DNA of 8,278 nt from Helicobacter sp. (GTDB lineage Bacteria > Campylobacterota > Campylobacteria > Campylobacterales > Helicobacteraceae). Below, piece by piece: positions 1-5,632 of the stretch (its first letter is position 1; each line of letters opens with the position of its first letter). The stretch covers positions 1 through 8,278 of the forward strand of contig JARHZY010000090.1 of NCBI GenBank assembly GCA_029264655.1, read 5' to 3'. A program made the position numbers and the translations under genes. The notes beneath the pieces were generated by a model. It was given only the letters and a program-made list of their open reading frames with translations. It was not told the DNA's origin and ran no database searches.

Positions 1-137
1 CTCTTACGGGACTAAATCTCAAAGAAGTAACAATATCTGCCCTTCCTTGGCTCATTATTATGGTGTTAGGCTTGATTGCTATTACATATATAGAAGATAT
101 TTCGTTATGGTTGCCATCTCTTGGTAGAGTGGTATAG
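1..137 (+). CDS. dctM: TRAP transporter large permease (DctM-like), 3' end only
   Basis: Reading from base 3, 44 codons stay open to a TAG at 135-137. The peptide begins LTGLNLKEVTISALPWL and ends ISLWLPSLGRVV. A hydrophobic helix of about 17 residues follows an 'LKEV...LPWL' segment, and a short 'ISLWLP' tail closes the protein. That layout is typical of the C-terminus of the TRAP large permease, the 12-TM inner-membrane subunit that imports C4-dicarboxylates or related acids with a periplasmic binding protein and a small DctQ-type subunit, driven by an ion gradient. The 5' end lies outside the window, so substrate cannot be inferred and neighbouring DctP/DctQ genes cannot be seen. Family call is fairly secure; the gene symbol is by family only. 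Confidence 0.75.
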   Translation, partial: LTGLNLKEVTISALPWLIIMVLGLIAITYIEDISLWLPSLGRVV

Positions 138-146
138 ATTTGCCTT

Positions 147-180
147 ATTTAAGCCTTAATAAACACTAAAGGCTATAAAT
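147..180 (+). terminator. Weak bulged hairpin after the TRAP permease gene
   Basis: AGCCTT (152-157) pairs with AAGGCT (169-174). The stem extends through ATTTA (147-151) with TAAAT (176-180) if A175 is bulged, giving about 11 pairs and an 11-nt loop. It lies 9 nt after the stop codon, the right place for a terminator, but no T-run follows on the + strand. It could be a weak terminator or a transcript-end-stabilising hairpin. Confidence 0.3.
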
Positions 181-321
181 ATAATAAAAAGTAATCCCTA
201 CCTCAAGCATATAGATTACATGCATCTCAAAAGTGGGCTTTCCAAATCAATCCAAATAACCTTTAAATAATAAATAATAAGAAGCAATGTTTTTATGCAA
301 TTTTAACAAAAAATATCTTAC

Positions 322-350
322 ATTGCATATTATCATAGTATCGCTATAAT
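322..350 (+). promoter_or_regulatory. Possible antisense promoter facing the HEPN-like gene
   Basis: A perfect TATAAT occurs at 345-350 on the + strand. TTGCAT at 323-328 is a fair -35 at a 16-bp spacing. The sequence upstream is very AT-rich, as in epsilonproteobacterial promoters. Transcription would start near 357 and run antisense into the 3' end of the opposing 406-residue gene, which ends at 478. No sense gene follows it. TATAAT hexamers occur by chance in such AT-rich DNA, so this is tentative. Confidence 0.35.
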
Positions 351-477
351 AAAATATGCAGATAGAAGCCCAATCAACATTACACTATTATGCTAAGTAT
401 ATTATATTATTTTACAGATTAAACTTTTCTTTTTACATTGTTACTCTACATATCTTAATTAGCAATACATTTCATAA

Positions 478-1698
478 TCAACTTTGCAAAGCTTTCATAC
501 CAAGCAACAAAGAATTAAGCATACTTTCATGCCCTATGCCTAAAATCTGCTTACGCAAGAGTGCAGCATCTTTTATTTTTGGTTTGGTGGCATGGGCAGT
601 TGGATTACGAATGGATTGCAAAATTTTAATAAATTGTGATAACCTTAGAATAAATTGCCCAATATCATGCCTATTCATCATAGAATCTGATATTTTTTTA
701 TGTTTCGCACACCGCCAAGATTGTATTACTTCTTTTGCCTCCCGCATAAGAAACACTAAAGTCCCCATATTAGGATTTATTGTTGCTTTATTGTCTAACC
801 AATCCCATAAATTAGAATCTACCCCTTGCACACTATAAGTTAGCCTAGCAACAAAAGAATCTGCTTTTGCATTCTTCTCAAAATCAATTAATGTGCGAAA
901 AAATAAAACACAAAATCGCTGTATTTCCTGCTCCATAGTCTTACTATAAAGCATAATAATACCCGTGCAATCATATAATGGATTTTCTTTATTTGTTTGA
1001 TATTCAATCTCTGCATTGACAAGATTTTCTACAGAATCTGGATGGAGATCATAAATCAGAGTATCACCAAAAATATAATCTATAAGATTATGTCTCATTT
1101 GTATTTGTGCGTCTGTTTTAAATATATCATGATAATGGATTATTGGCTTTTGGCTTGCATGCAATGTGGCAAAATAATCTATTTTCTTTTTCATACTTAT
1201 AAAAAGCGGATATACATAGTCGTTACCATAAAGTGCAAATGTGCGGTTATTATGCAATGTAATAAAATTTGATAAGAACATATCACGCACATGTTTAAAA
1301 TCATCTCGCACCAATTCTCTCATATCACTAATAATAAACCATAATTCTACTTCCAATTGCTTTTGCTTATAATAGCTTGGTGGTATAGCACAAGGTGTTT
1401 GTGTTATACCTACTACTTTACATACATACAAACTCGCATAATCACTTAAAAACAACTGCAAAGGATTGTGTGCTGATACCTTATTTATCAAAGATTGCAA
1501 TGATAAATACTCATGTGTGTTCAAAGCATTTTCACTCTGTGGATAAGCCTGCTCTCTACTAGAGCATATACCACGCATTTTAGACTTTATCTTACCAAAA
1601 GCAACTTTACCATGTTTCTTTAAAACTTCAAGATGAGATTCTATAACATCATCTTGATAATAAGGATTATAAAGAATAAGTAAGGCAACATTATCCAT
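478..1698 (-). CDS. Protein of unknown function with HEPN-like C-terminal motif and possible PUA/EVE-like N-terminus
   Basis: A 406-residue soluble protein with no signal peptide or membrane segment. The start is set by AGGGAG at 1705-1710, 6 nt from ATG. Residues 1-100 look alpha/beta (VALLILYNPYY at 4-14, KVAFGKIKSK at 31-40, LYVCKVVGIT at 90-99); the strand order and 'GKVAFGKI' loosely recall PUA/EVE-type nucleic-acid-binding folds, which is an inference. The middle part has conserved-looking 'VRDDFKHVRDMFLSNF' and 'YGNDYVYPLF' segments. From about residue 245 it is mainly helical. 'YSKTMEQEIQRFCVLFF' could be a first HEPN helix, and 'SIRNPTAHA' (R364, N365, H369) matches the R-X4-H signature of HEPN ribonucleases in its common RN-x-x-x-H form. 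HEPN domains are common in toxins and abortive-infection proteins. I do not recognise the gene by name. It stands alone, with no partner antitoxin adjacent; the next gene upstream on this strand ends 300 bp away. Confidence 0.8.
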   Translation of the reverse strand: MDNVALLILYNPYYQDDVIESHLEVLKKHGKVAFGKIKSKMRGICSSREQAYPQSENALNTHEYLSLQSLINKVSAHNPLQLFLSDYASLYVCKVVGITQTPCAIPPSYYKQKQLEVELWFIISDMRELVRDDFKHVRDMFLSNFITLHNNRTFALYGNDYVYPLFISMKKKIDYFATLHASQKPIIHYHDIFKTDAQIQMRHNLIDYIFGDTLIYDLHPDSVENLVNAEIEYQTNKENPLYDCTGIIMLYSKTMEQEIQRFCVLFFRTLIDFEKNAKADSFVARLTYSVQGVDSNLWDWLDNKATINPNMGTLVFLMREAKEVIQSWRCAKHKKISDSMMNRHDIGQFILRLSQFIKILQSIRNPTAHATKPKIKDAALLRKQILGIGHESMLNSLLLGMKALQS

Positions 1699-1726
1699 AA
1701 CAATCTCCCTTTATATATTTTTATTC

Positions 1727-1735
1727 TTTATAATA
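1727..1735 (-). promoter_or_regulatory. Candidate -10 for the HEPN-like gene
   Basis: On the minus strand the overlapping hexamers TATTAT (1735-1730) and TATAAA (1732-1727) offer a -10 element. The transcript would begin near 1720, giving a leader of about 20 nt with the AGGGAG ribosome binding site. No clear -35 is seen, which is normal in Helicobacter. Confidence 0.35.
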
Positions 1736-1998
1736 ACATAACATAAAAATATTAAATTTATTCTATTTTGCATTTTTTATAGCATAAACCATTGCTATTC
1801 CTTTTATCATAAAATATTTTTCATTATTTTCTTAATATTGCCATATTCTTTTCTTTATACACACAAAGCATGAATATTGCAAATATGCTAAAATATATTA
1901 TTTGTAGCTTACTGCAAAATATATAGAATCTGCTAGCATTCTTTATTTTATTTTATGTGGTATAACAATCAAATATTGTAAATTGCAAAACTACAGCT
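1736..1998. other. AT-rich spacer without recognisable gene
   Basis: Together with the short leader of the HEPN-like gene this makes a 300-bp interval between genes on the same strand. I see no open frame with a ribosome binding site, no RNA gene and no strong T-tailed hairpin after the zinc-ribbon gene that ends at 1999. Short palindromic AT motifs occur but do not stand out from base composition. Confidence 0.5.
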
Positions 1999-2208
1999 TT
2001 ATTTTGTAAATATTTTACGCAAAATTGATAATAGATTATCTAGTATATATGTTGCATTTACAATTTTCATTTTCATAAGTTTTTTACATGTTGGGCAAAT
2101 AACTATATCAAACCCCATACGACAACCATTTCTCTTGGATTTAGATATTTTATAATAGCCACATTGTTTGCAAATATAAATATATCTCTTAGGTTTTCTT
2201 GGTATCAT
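1999..2208 (-). CDS. Small zinc-ribbon protein, unknown function
   Basis: A 69-residue basic protein with two CxxC knuckles, C13-K-Q-C16 and C38-P-T-C41, spaced as in a zinc ribbon, plus a fifth cysteine at C29. The first residues and the tail (LLSILRKIFTK) are Lys/Arg-rich, so nucleic-acid or membrane-surface contact is possible but unproven. AAGGAG (2215-2220) stands 6 nt before the ATG and lies inside the end of the upstream gene. The start overlaps the upstream stop as ATGA, so the two are almost certainly co-transcribed and translationally coupled. I do not recognise a named family. The ordered cysteines, good ribosome binding site and coupling argue that it is a real gene. Confidence 0.7.
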   Translation of the reverse strand: MIPRKPKRYIYICKQCGYYKISKSKRNGCRMGFDIVICPTCKKLMKMKIVNATYILDNLLSILRKIFTK

Positions 2209-2435
2209 AATATTCTCCTTACAATATTAGAAAAGATTCTATATCCTATCAATATGATTATTATCCAACCAACAGCAAACCAATATTCATTATAAGTTTG
2301 CCCATCATACCAGAGATAAACTGCCTCAAACCCACAATACATACAAATGCAAAATACAATAAAAACCAAAAGTGTGATTTTTAATATCCATGCAATAATA
2401 CCCATAAGGGTAATACCAATAGCAACTAATATCAT
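2205..2435 (-). CDS. Small integral membrane protein, unknown function
   Basis: A 76-residue, very hydrophobic protein. Hydrophobic stretches at about 2-17 and 20-35 are separated by a lone Lys19, and a further one lies at about 52-66. Between them is a polar, aromatic loop (LWYDGQTYNEYW), and a basic end (NIVRRIL) suggests a cytoplasmic C-terminus. Two cysteines fall in the second helix region (CICMYC). AGGA (2441-2444) is 5 nt before the ATG. Its TGA overlaps the ATG of the zinc-ribbon gene by 4 nt, so this is the first gene of a two-gene unit. The pairing suggests a small membrane protein with a cytosolic zinc-ribbon partner. No named family is recognised. Confidence 0.65.
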   Translation of the reverse strand: MILVAIGITLMGIIAWILKITLLVFIVFCICMYCGFEAVYLWYDGQTYNEYWFAVGWIIIILIGYRIFSNIVRRIL

Positions 2436-2489
2436 TTTTATCCTATACCCTACTTACCAAAATCTAAAGAACATATTGCAAGATAATCC

Positions 2490-2498
2490 TTTATAACA
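2490..2498 (-). promoter_or_regulatory. Candidate extended -10 for the membrane/zinc-ribbon pair
   Basis: The minus strand reads TGTTATAAA (2498-2490), a TGn extension plus a TATAAA hexamer. Start of transcription would be near 2483, giving a leader of about 48 nt. The surrounding 12-mer ATTTTGTTATAA (2502-2491) is identical to the one at the promoter of the 73-residue gene (3180-3169). Confidence 0.4.
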
Positions 2499-2730
2499 AA
2501 ATCCTAGAATCTCTAAATAAGTAATACATCGTATCTAGCAAAATATATACGCTATAAACACTCAAACATCTTGCATTATAAATAAAAATATCTAAATCTA
2601 TAGAGACATAATACTATCTTCATATAAATCCATTGCAAAAAAGACTGCAATCATACCATTGAAACAAATAGCCTATTGCATTGCAAAACTGCAAGAAATA
2701 ATACCATTGCTTACAAAAATCTATTAGTAT

Positions 2731-2832
2731 TTACATAGCACTGCTTTTTATTTTATTATGGGATTTACCTACAAAATGAATATAACCATTCTTTTGAATA
2801 GTTATAATTTTTAAGCACTTATGTATTTGCAT
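2731..2832 (-). CDS. Possible 33-residue small protein
   Basis: An ATG at 2832-2830 opens a 33-codon frame to a TAA at 2733-2731. The peptide begins MQIHKCLKIITIQKNGYIHF and is basic (eight Lys/His after residue 20 are not needed for any known motif). AAGGA (2837-2841) lies 4 nt upstream, a decent ribosome binding site, and the frame begins 45 nt after the stop of the 73-residue gene on the same strand. No family is recognised and such short frames arise by chance. A stem-loop at 2781-2806 lies within it, so the stretch may instead be a 3' untranslated end. Confidence 0.22.
   Translation of the reverse strand: MQIHKCLKIITIQKNGYIHFVGKSHNKIKSSAM
2781..2806 (-). terminator. Stem-loop downstream of the 73-residue gene, possible terminator
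   Basis: TATAACCATTC (2781-2791) faces GAATAGTTATA (2796-2806): 11 positions with one mismatch that becomes a G-U pair in minus-strand RNA, and a 4-nt loop. On the minus strand it lies about 70 nt after the stop of the 73-residue gene and is followed by TTCATTTTGT, a poor U-tract. It may be a weak terminator or a structure within the possible 33-residue frame. Confidence 0.35.
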
Positions 2833-2877
2833 ATAATCCTTATAAACGCTTCATACGAGAATATAAATCATTTAGAA

Positions 2878-3099
2878 TCAGATAGTTACATCTTTATCTA
2901 AACGTTTCCCAATCTTATCAAGTAAATTACCTGCTTTTTCTCCCCATACTTCAATTTTATCAAGAATCACATCGCTATAATCGTATAAATCGCTATCATT
3001 ATACCCAGCTTTTTCCATTTCGCTATCTAACCACTTTTTAACACCATATCCTATTGCTACTGCACCCAAAGCACCTAATGCTATTTTTCCTAAACTCAT
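2878..3099 (-). CDS. Small protein with hydrophobic N-terminus, unknown function
   Basis: A 73-residue protein. Residues 6-20 (IALGALGAVAIGYGV) form a Gly/Ala-rich hydrophobic segment that could be a short membrane anchor or peripheral helix. The rest is highly charged: an acidic, Tyr-rich stretch (NDSDLYDYSD, 34-43) leads to an amphipathic helix with regular Leu/Ile and Lys/Asp spacing (LDKIEVWGEKAGNLLDKIGK). AAGGAG (3105-3110) is 5 nt before the ATG. Upstream on the same strand lie an extended -10 promoter and an operator-like dyad, so it appears to be a separately controlled single gene. The helix pattern resembles small stress or membrane-associated proteins in general, but no specific family is recognised. 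Confidence 0.65.
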   Translation of the reverse strand: MSLGKIALGALGAVAIGYGVKKWLDSEMEKAGYNDSDLYDYSDVILDKIEVWGEKAGNLLDKIGKRLDKDVTI

Positions 3100-3167
3100 A
3101 TTGTCTCCTTAAAAGTTAATATGAGATTCTATCTGCTTATTTCATCAGCTTTAGAATCTATATTTCA

Positions 3168-3176
3168 ATTATAACA
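3168..3176 (-). promoter_or_regulatory. Extended -10 promoter of the 73-residue gene
   Basis: The minus strand reads TGTTATAAT (3176-3168): a perfect TATAAT with a TGn extension. Transcription would begin near 3161, giving a leader of about 60 nt. At a 17-bp spacing the -35 falls at 3196-3191 (CATAAC), which is poor and lies within the dyad at 3182-3202. Confidence 0.6.
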
Positions 3177-3181
3177 AAATA

Positions 3182-3202
3182 ATATGACAGGTTATGTCAT
3201 AT
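3182..3202. promoter_or_regulatory. Operator-like perfect dyad over the -35 of the 73-residue gene
   Basis: ATATGACA (3182-3189) and TGTCATAT (3195-3202) are perfect inverted repeats separated by 5 bp. The centre-to-centre distance of the half-sites is 13 bp. The dyad covers the expected -35 and begins 6 bp upstream of the TGn element, the usual position for a dimeric repressor site. It does not match the Fur, NikR, HspR or CIRCE consensus as I know them, so the regulator is unknown. Confidence 0.5.
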
Positions 3203-3290
3203 ATAAAAAATTATATACAATAAAGTTTATTTATATTCAAATTCGAACTCTACTTGTTATATTATCGATAAAGTGAGCCTCTAAATCTCC

Positions 3291-3400
3291 ATCTAACATA
3301 ATCTAACATAATCTAACATAATCTAACATAATCTAACATAATCTAACATAATCTAACATAATCTAACATAATCTAACATAATCTAACATAATCTAACATA
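3291..3400. repeat. Tandem array of eleven perfect 10-bp repeats
   Basis: The unit ATCTAACATA (TATGTTAGAT on the other strand) is repeated 11 times without a single change. Stops occur in every frame of the array, so it is not coding. It lies about 95 bp upstream of the -35 position of the 73-residue gene and about 290 bp past the ftsH stop. Perfect identity implies recent expansion or slippage. The 10-bp period is close to one helical turn, so any bound protein would be stacked on one face of the DNA. Confidence 0.95.
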
Positions 3401-3478
3401 AAATACGCAATTACCTAGTAAGGATTACGCATATCTCCTTAACTTCAATACTTACACAGACCTTTATTTGCATGCCTT

Positions 3479-3516
3479 ACTTCATATAGAAAGATATTGT
3501 TATATTAATATGAAGT
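3479..3516. repeat. Perfect 9-bp inverted repeat
   Basis: ACTTCATAT (3479-3487) and ATATGAAGT (3508-3516) are exact inverted copies separated by 20 bp. The spacer is AT-rich and could allow partial extra pairing. There is no T-run, so it is not an obvious terminator. It may be a pair of protein half-sites or an RNA hairpin in the ftsH downstream region. Confidence 0.5.
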
Positions 3517-3601
3517 GTTATACCATAATGATAAGTTTTATACTTGTTTTATAGGATTATTTTTGATTCTGTAGATTTTGGTAATTATAGAATATAAGAG
3601 T

Positions 3602-3630
3602 AAAAAAATGTGAGAATTTATAATTCACAC
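3602..3630 (-). terminator. Rho-independent terminator of the prmA-ftsH operon
   Basis: On the minus strand GAATT (3626-3622) pairs with AATTC (3618-3614) around a 3-nt loop. TGT (3629-3627) then pairs with ACA (3611-3609) across a 2-nt bulge, and seven Ts follow immediately (3608-3602). It lies 58 nt after the ftsH stop. Just before it, TAGCC/GGCTA (3650-3635) and AGGCT/AGCCT (3658-3645) form two small, mutually exclusive hairpins. The stem is AT-rich but the U-tract is strong. Confidence 0.6.
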
Positions 3631-3687
3631 TAAATAGCCATTTTAGGCTATAAAGCCTTAGATTCTTATCCCCACCTTTAAAAAATA

Positions 3688-5592
3688 TTAAGCCTCTTCG
3701 ATAGGCACTAAACGGCTTTCCATATTGTGTTCTGTTTCATATGCGGCAATAATCTCACGCACTCTTTCTCCCTCTATTACCTCTTTTTCAAGAAGTTCTT
3801 GTGCCATTGCTTCAATAGCACCTCGATAATCACGCAAAGTTTGTTTTACATGAGTGTAATGTTCTTCGAGTTTTGTTTGGATATAACTATCCATTTTTTG
3901 TGCAGTTTCATTGCTGTATTCCCTAGAATTACTCCCACCGCCAAGAAAGCGGTTACGTGCTGTAAAATCTTCAAGCACCATAAGCCCTGAAACATCAGTC
4001 ATGCCATAATAAACAACCATATTTTTTAGAATCCCTGTTGCACGACGTAAATCATCAGATGCACCATTTGATATTTCTTCTAAAAACACATCTTCTGCTC
4101 CCCTCCCACCAAGCAAAACATCAATAGTTGCAAGCATTTCATGCTTTTGCTCTAAATGGCGGTTTTCCTCTGGTGTATGTAGAGTATAACCAAGTGCCCC
4201 CATACCACGCGGGATAATTGATACCTTATTTACTCTATGTGCTCCCTTTGTAACTTCACCCATAAGAGCATGCCCACTTTCATGATAAGCAACAATTTTT
4301 TTCTCTTTTGGTGAAAGGCGACGCGATTTCTTTTCTAAGCCTATCATTGTGCGTTCCATCGCCTCTTTAAAATGTTTATGTGATACTTCTTTTTTGTTTT
4401 CTCTACCTGCAAGTAACGCCGCTTCATTAATAATATTTGCTAAATCTGCACCTGCTAAACCTGCCGTAAATTTTGCAATTTCATTCAAATCAACATCTCT
4501 ACTAAGTTTCACGCCCTTAATATGCACTTTTAATATCTCAATGCGTCCTTTAAAGTCTGGTGCATCAACAAGCACTTGCCTATCAAACCTACCCGGTCGC
4601 AATAATGCAGGGTCAAGGATTTCTGGTCTATTTGTAGCTGCCAATACAATAACAGGTGCATTACTGCCAAAACCATCCATTTCGGCTAAAAGCTGGTTAA
4701 GCGTTTGTTCCCTTTCGTCATTCCCGCCAACAACTGAACCAGCAGCACGACTTTTTCCAATCGCATCAATTTCATCAATAAAAATAATGCTTGGGGCTTC
4801 TTTTTTTGCTTTATCAAACAAATCACGCACACGACTTGCTCCAAGCCCAACAAACATTTCAATAAAACTGCTACCACTCATTGAAAAAAATGGAACATTC
4901 GCTTCTCCAGCAACAGCCTTAGCAAGCAATGTTTTTCCTGTGCCCGGAGGTCCCACAAGAAGCACGCCTTTTGGAATCTTTGCACCTACTGCTGCATATC
5001 TATCAGGATATTTTAAGAAATCCACAACTTCGACTACTTCTTCTTTTGCTTCTTTATTACCCGCCATATCATCAAAGCGTACATTTGGACGTTCAGCATT
5101 AATAAGCTTATTTGCATTTCCTAAGCCAAACATACCACCTCCCATATTGCGTTGCATACGGCTTGTTAAGAATATCCAAAGCCCCATAATAATAAATACA
5201 GGCAAAAGCCAACCAATCATATCAGTAAAAAAGTTTTGCTCGCTAAAACCATTATAACTTACCTTATTTTCATCAAGAAGTGTTACAAGTGTTGTATCTT
5301 GCACTTTTTTCGCCGTATAATAAATAGTTGGATTAGAGGCTTTACTCATGCCTTTTATCATTGTTTGTCCGATAGAAACACTCTGAATTTGCCCGCTTTT
5401 TACAAGCTGCTTAAACTCTGAATAGTCAATTGTTTGGCTTATACTATTACCACCTAATCGACCAAAAATACTTGTGTCATCTGTCGAAAAAGCCTTAAAT
5501 AGAACAATTGCGACAATACCCAAAACAATAAAAATAAAAATAGGGTTTTTTGTCATAGGCGGTTTGCCATTATTCATATCATTATTTGCCAT
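3688..5592 (-). CDS. ftsH: ATP-dependent zinc metalloprotease FtsH
   Basis: This is the membrane-anchored AAA+ protease that unfolds and degrades misassembled membrane proteins and short-lived regulators as a hexamer at the inner membrane. The 634-residue length fits the family. Two membrane segments (about 16-34 and 124-143) flank a periplasmic domain. The AAA module has Walker A GPPGTGKT (214-221), the pore loop FVGLG (247-251), Walker B IIFIDEID (269-276) and the second region of homology ending RPGRFDR (332-338). The protease domain has HESGH (437-441) with zinc ligands His437 and His441 and catalytic Glu438; the third ligand is probably Asp514 in GASDDLRRAT. The start at 5592 has AGAGGG 4 nt upstream and gives the usual MANND...TKNP N-terminus. 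The frame stays open to 5688, but that stretch overlaps the end of prmA and is not coding. It lies 40 bp after prmA in one operon. Confidence 0.97.
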   Translation of the reverse strand: MANNDMNNGKPPMTKNPIFIFIVLGIVAIVLFKAFSTDDTSIFGRLGGNSISQTIDYSEFKQLVKSGQIQSVSIGQTMIKGMSKASNPTIYYTAKKVQDTTLVTLLDENKVSYNGFSEQNFFTDMIGWLLPVFIIMGLWIFLTSRMQRNMGGGMFGLGNANKLINAERPNVRFDDMAGNKEAKEEVVEVVDFLKYPDRYAAVGAKIPKGVLLVGPPGTGKTLLAKAVAGEANVPFFSMSGSSFIEMFVGLGASRVRDLFDKAKKEAPSIIFIDEIDAIGKSRAAGSVVGGNDEREQTLNQLLAEMDGFGSNAPVIVLAATNRPEILDPALLRPGRFDRQVLVDAPDFKGRIEILKVHIKGVKLSRDVDLNEIAKFTAGLAGADLANIINEAALLAGRENKKEVSHKHFKEAMERTMIGLEKKSRRLSPKEKKIVAYHESGHALMGEVTKGAHRVNKVSIIPRGMGALGYTLHTPEENRHLEQKHEMLATIDVLLGGRGAEDVFLEEISNGASDDLRRATGILKNMVVYYGMTDVSGLMVLEDFTARNRFLGGGSNSREYSNETAQKMDSYIQTKLEEHYTHVKQTLRDYRGAIEAMAQELLEKEVIEGERVREIIAAYETEHNMESRLVPIEEA

Positions 5593-5632
5593 ATTTCCCT
5601 CTTTCAAAAAAATACAAAACTCTAGAATTATA

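Larger units (their letters stand above)
138..477. other. Non-coding AT-rich spacer between convergent genes
   Basis: This 340-bp stretch lies between the end of the TRAP permease gene (+) and the end of the 406-residue gene (-). It holds no convincing coding region: the only open frame starting here (base 356, +) lacks a ribosome binding site and runs antisense into the next gene. A bulged hairpin at 147-180 and a TATAAT promoter-like element at 345-350 are listed separately. Nothing else is recognised. Confidence 0.6.
2436..2877. other. Mostly non-coding 442-bp interval
   Basis: This interval separates the membrane/zinc-ribbon pair from the 73-residue gene, all on the minus strand. It contains a candidate extended -10 (2490-2498), a very short possible coding frame (2731-2832) and a stem-loop (2781-2806), each listed on its own. 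The part at 2500-2730 shows nothing recognisable beyond short A/T-rich motifs such as repeated TTGCA. Confidence 0.5.

Noticed and set aside
356..838. 160-codon open frame on the + strand
   Set aside because: Most of it is antisense to the HEPN-like gene and the ATG has no ribosome binding site. The promoter-like TATAAT before it is kept as a possible antisense RNA start only.
1731..1746. TAACATAA motif near the HEPN-like gene promoter shared with the decamer array
   Set aside because: An 8-mer of such AT-rich composition is likely to be shared by chance, and no 10-bp periodicity is present here.
3291..3400. Decamer array as CRISPR or coding repeat
   Set aside because: There are no spacers between units, the unit is only 10 bp, and all frames contain stops.
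3419..3441. TAAGGA/TCCTTA 6-bp inverted repeat, with an AAGGAG followed by ATG on the minus strand
   Set aside because: The frame from that ATG is only five codons and the stem is short with an 11-nt loop; no function can be supported.
4349..5257. 302-codon open frame on the + strand inside ftsH
   Set aside because: It is antisense to the strongly conserved AAA and protease domains; its Ser/Ala/Pro-rich translation is a mirror of ftsH codon use and has no ribosome binding site.
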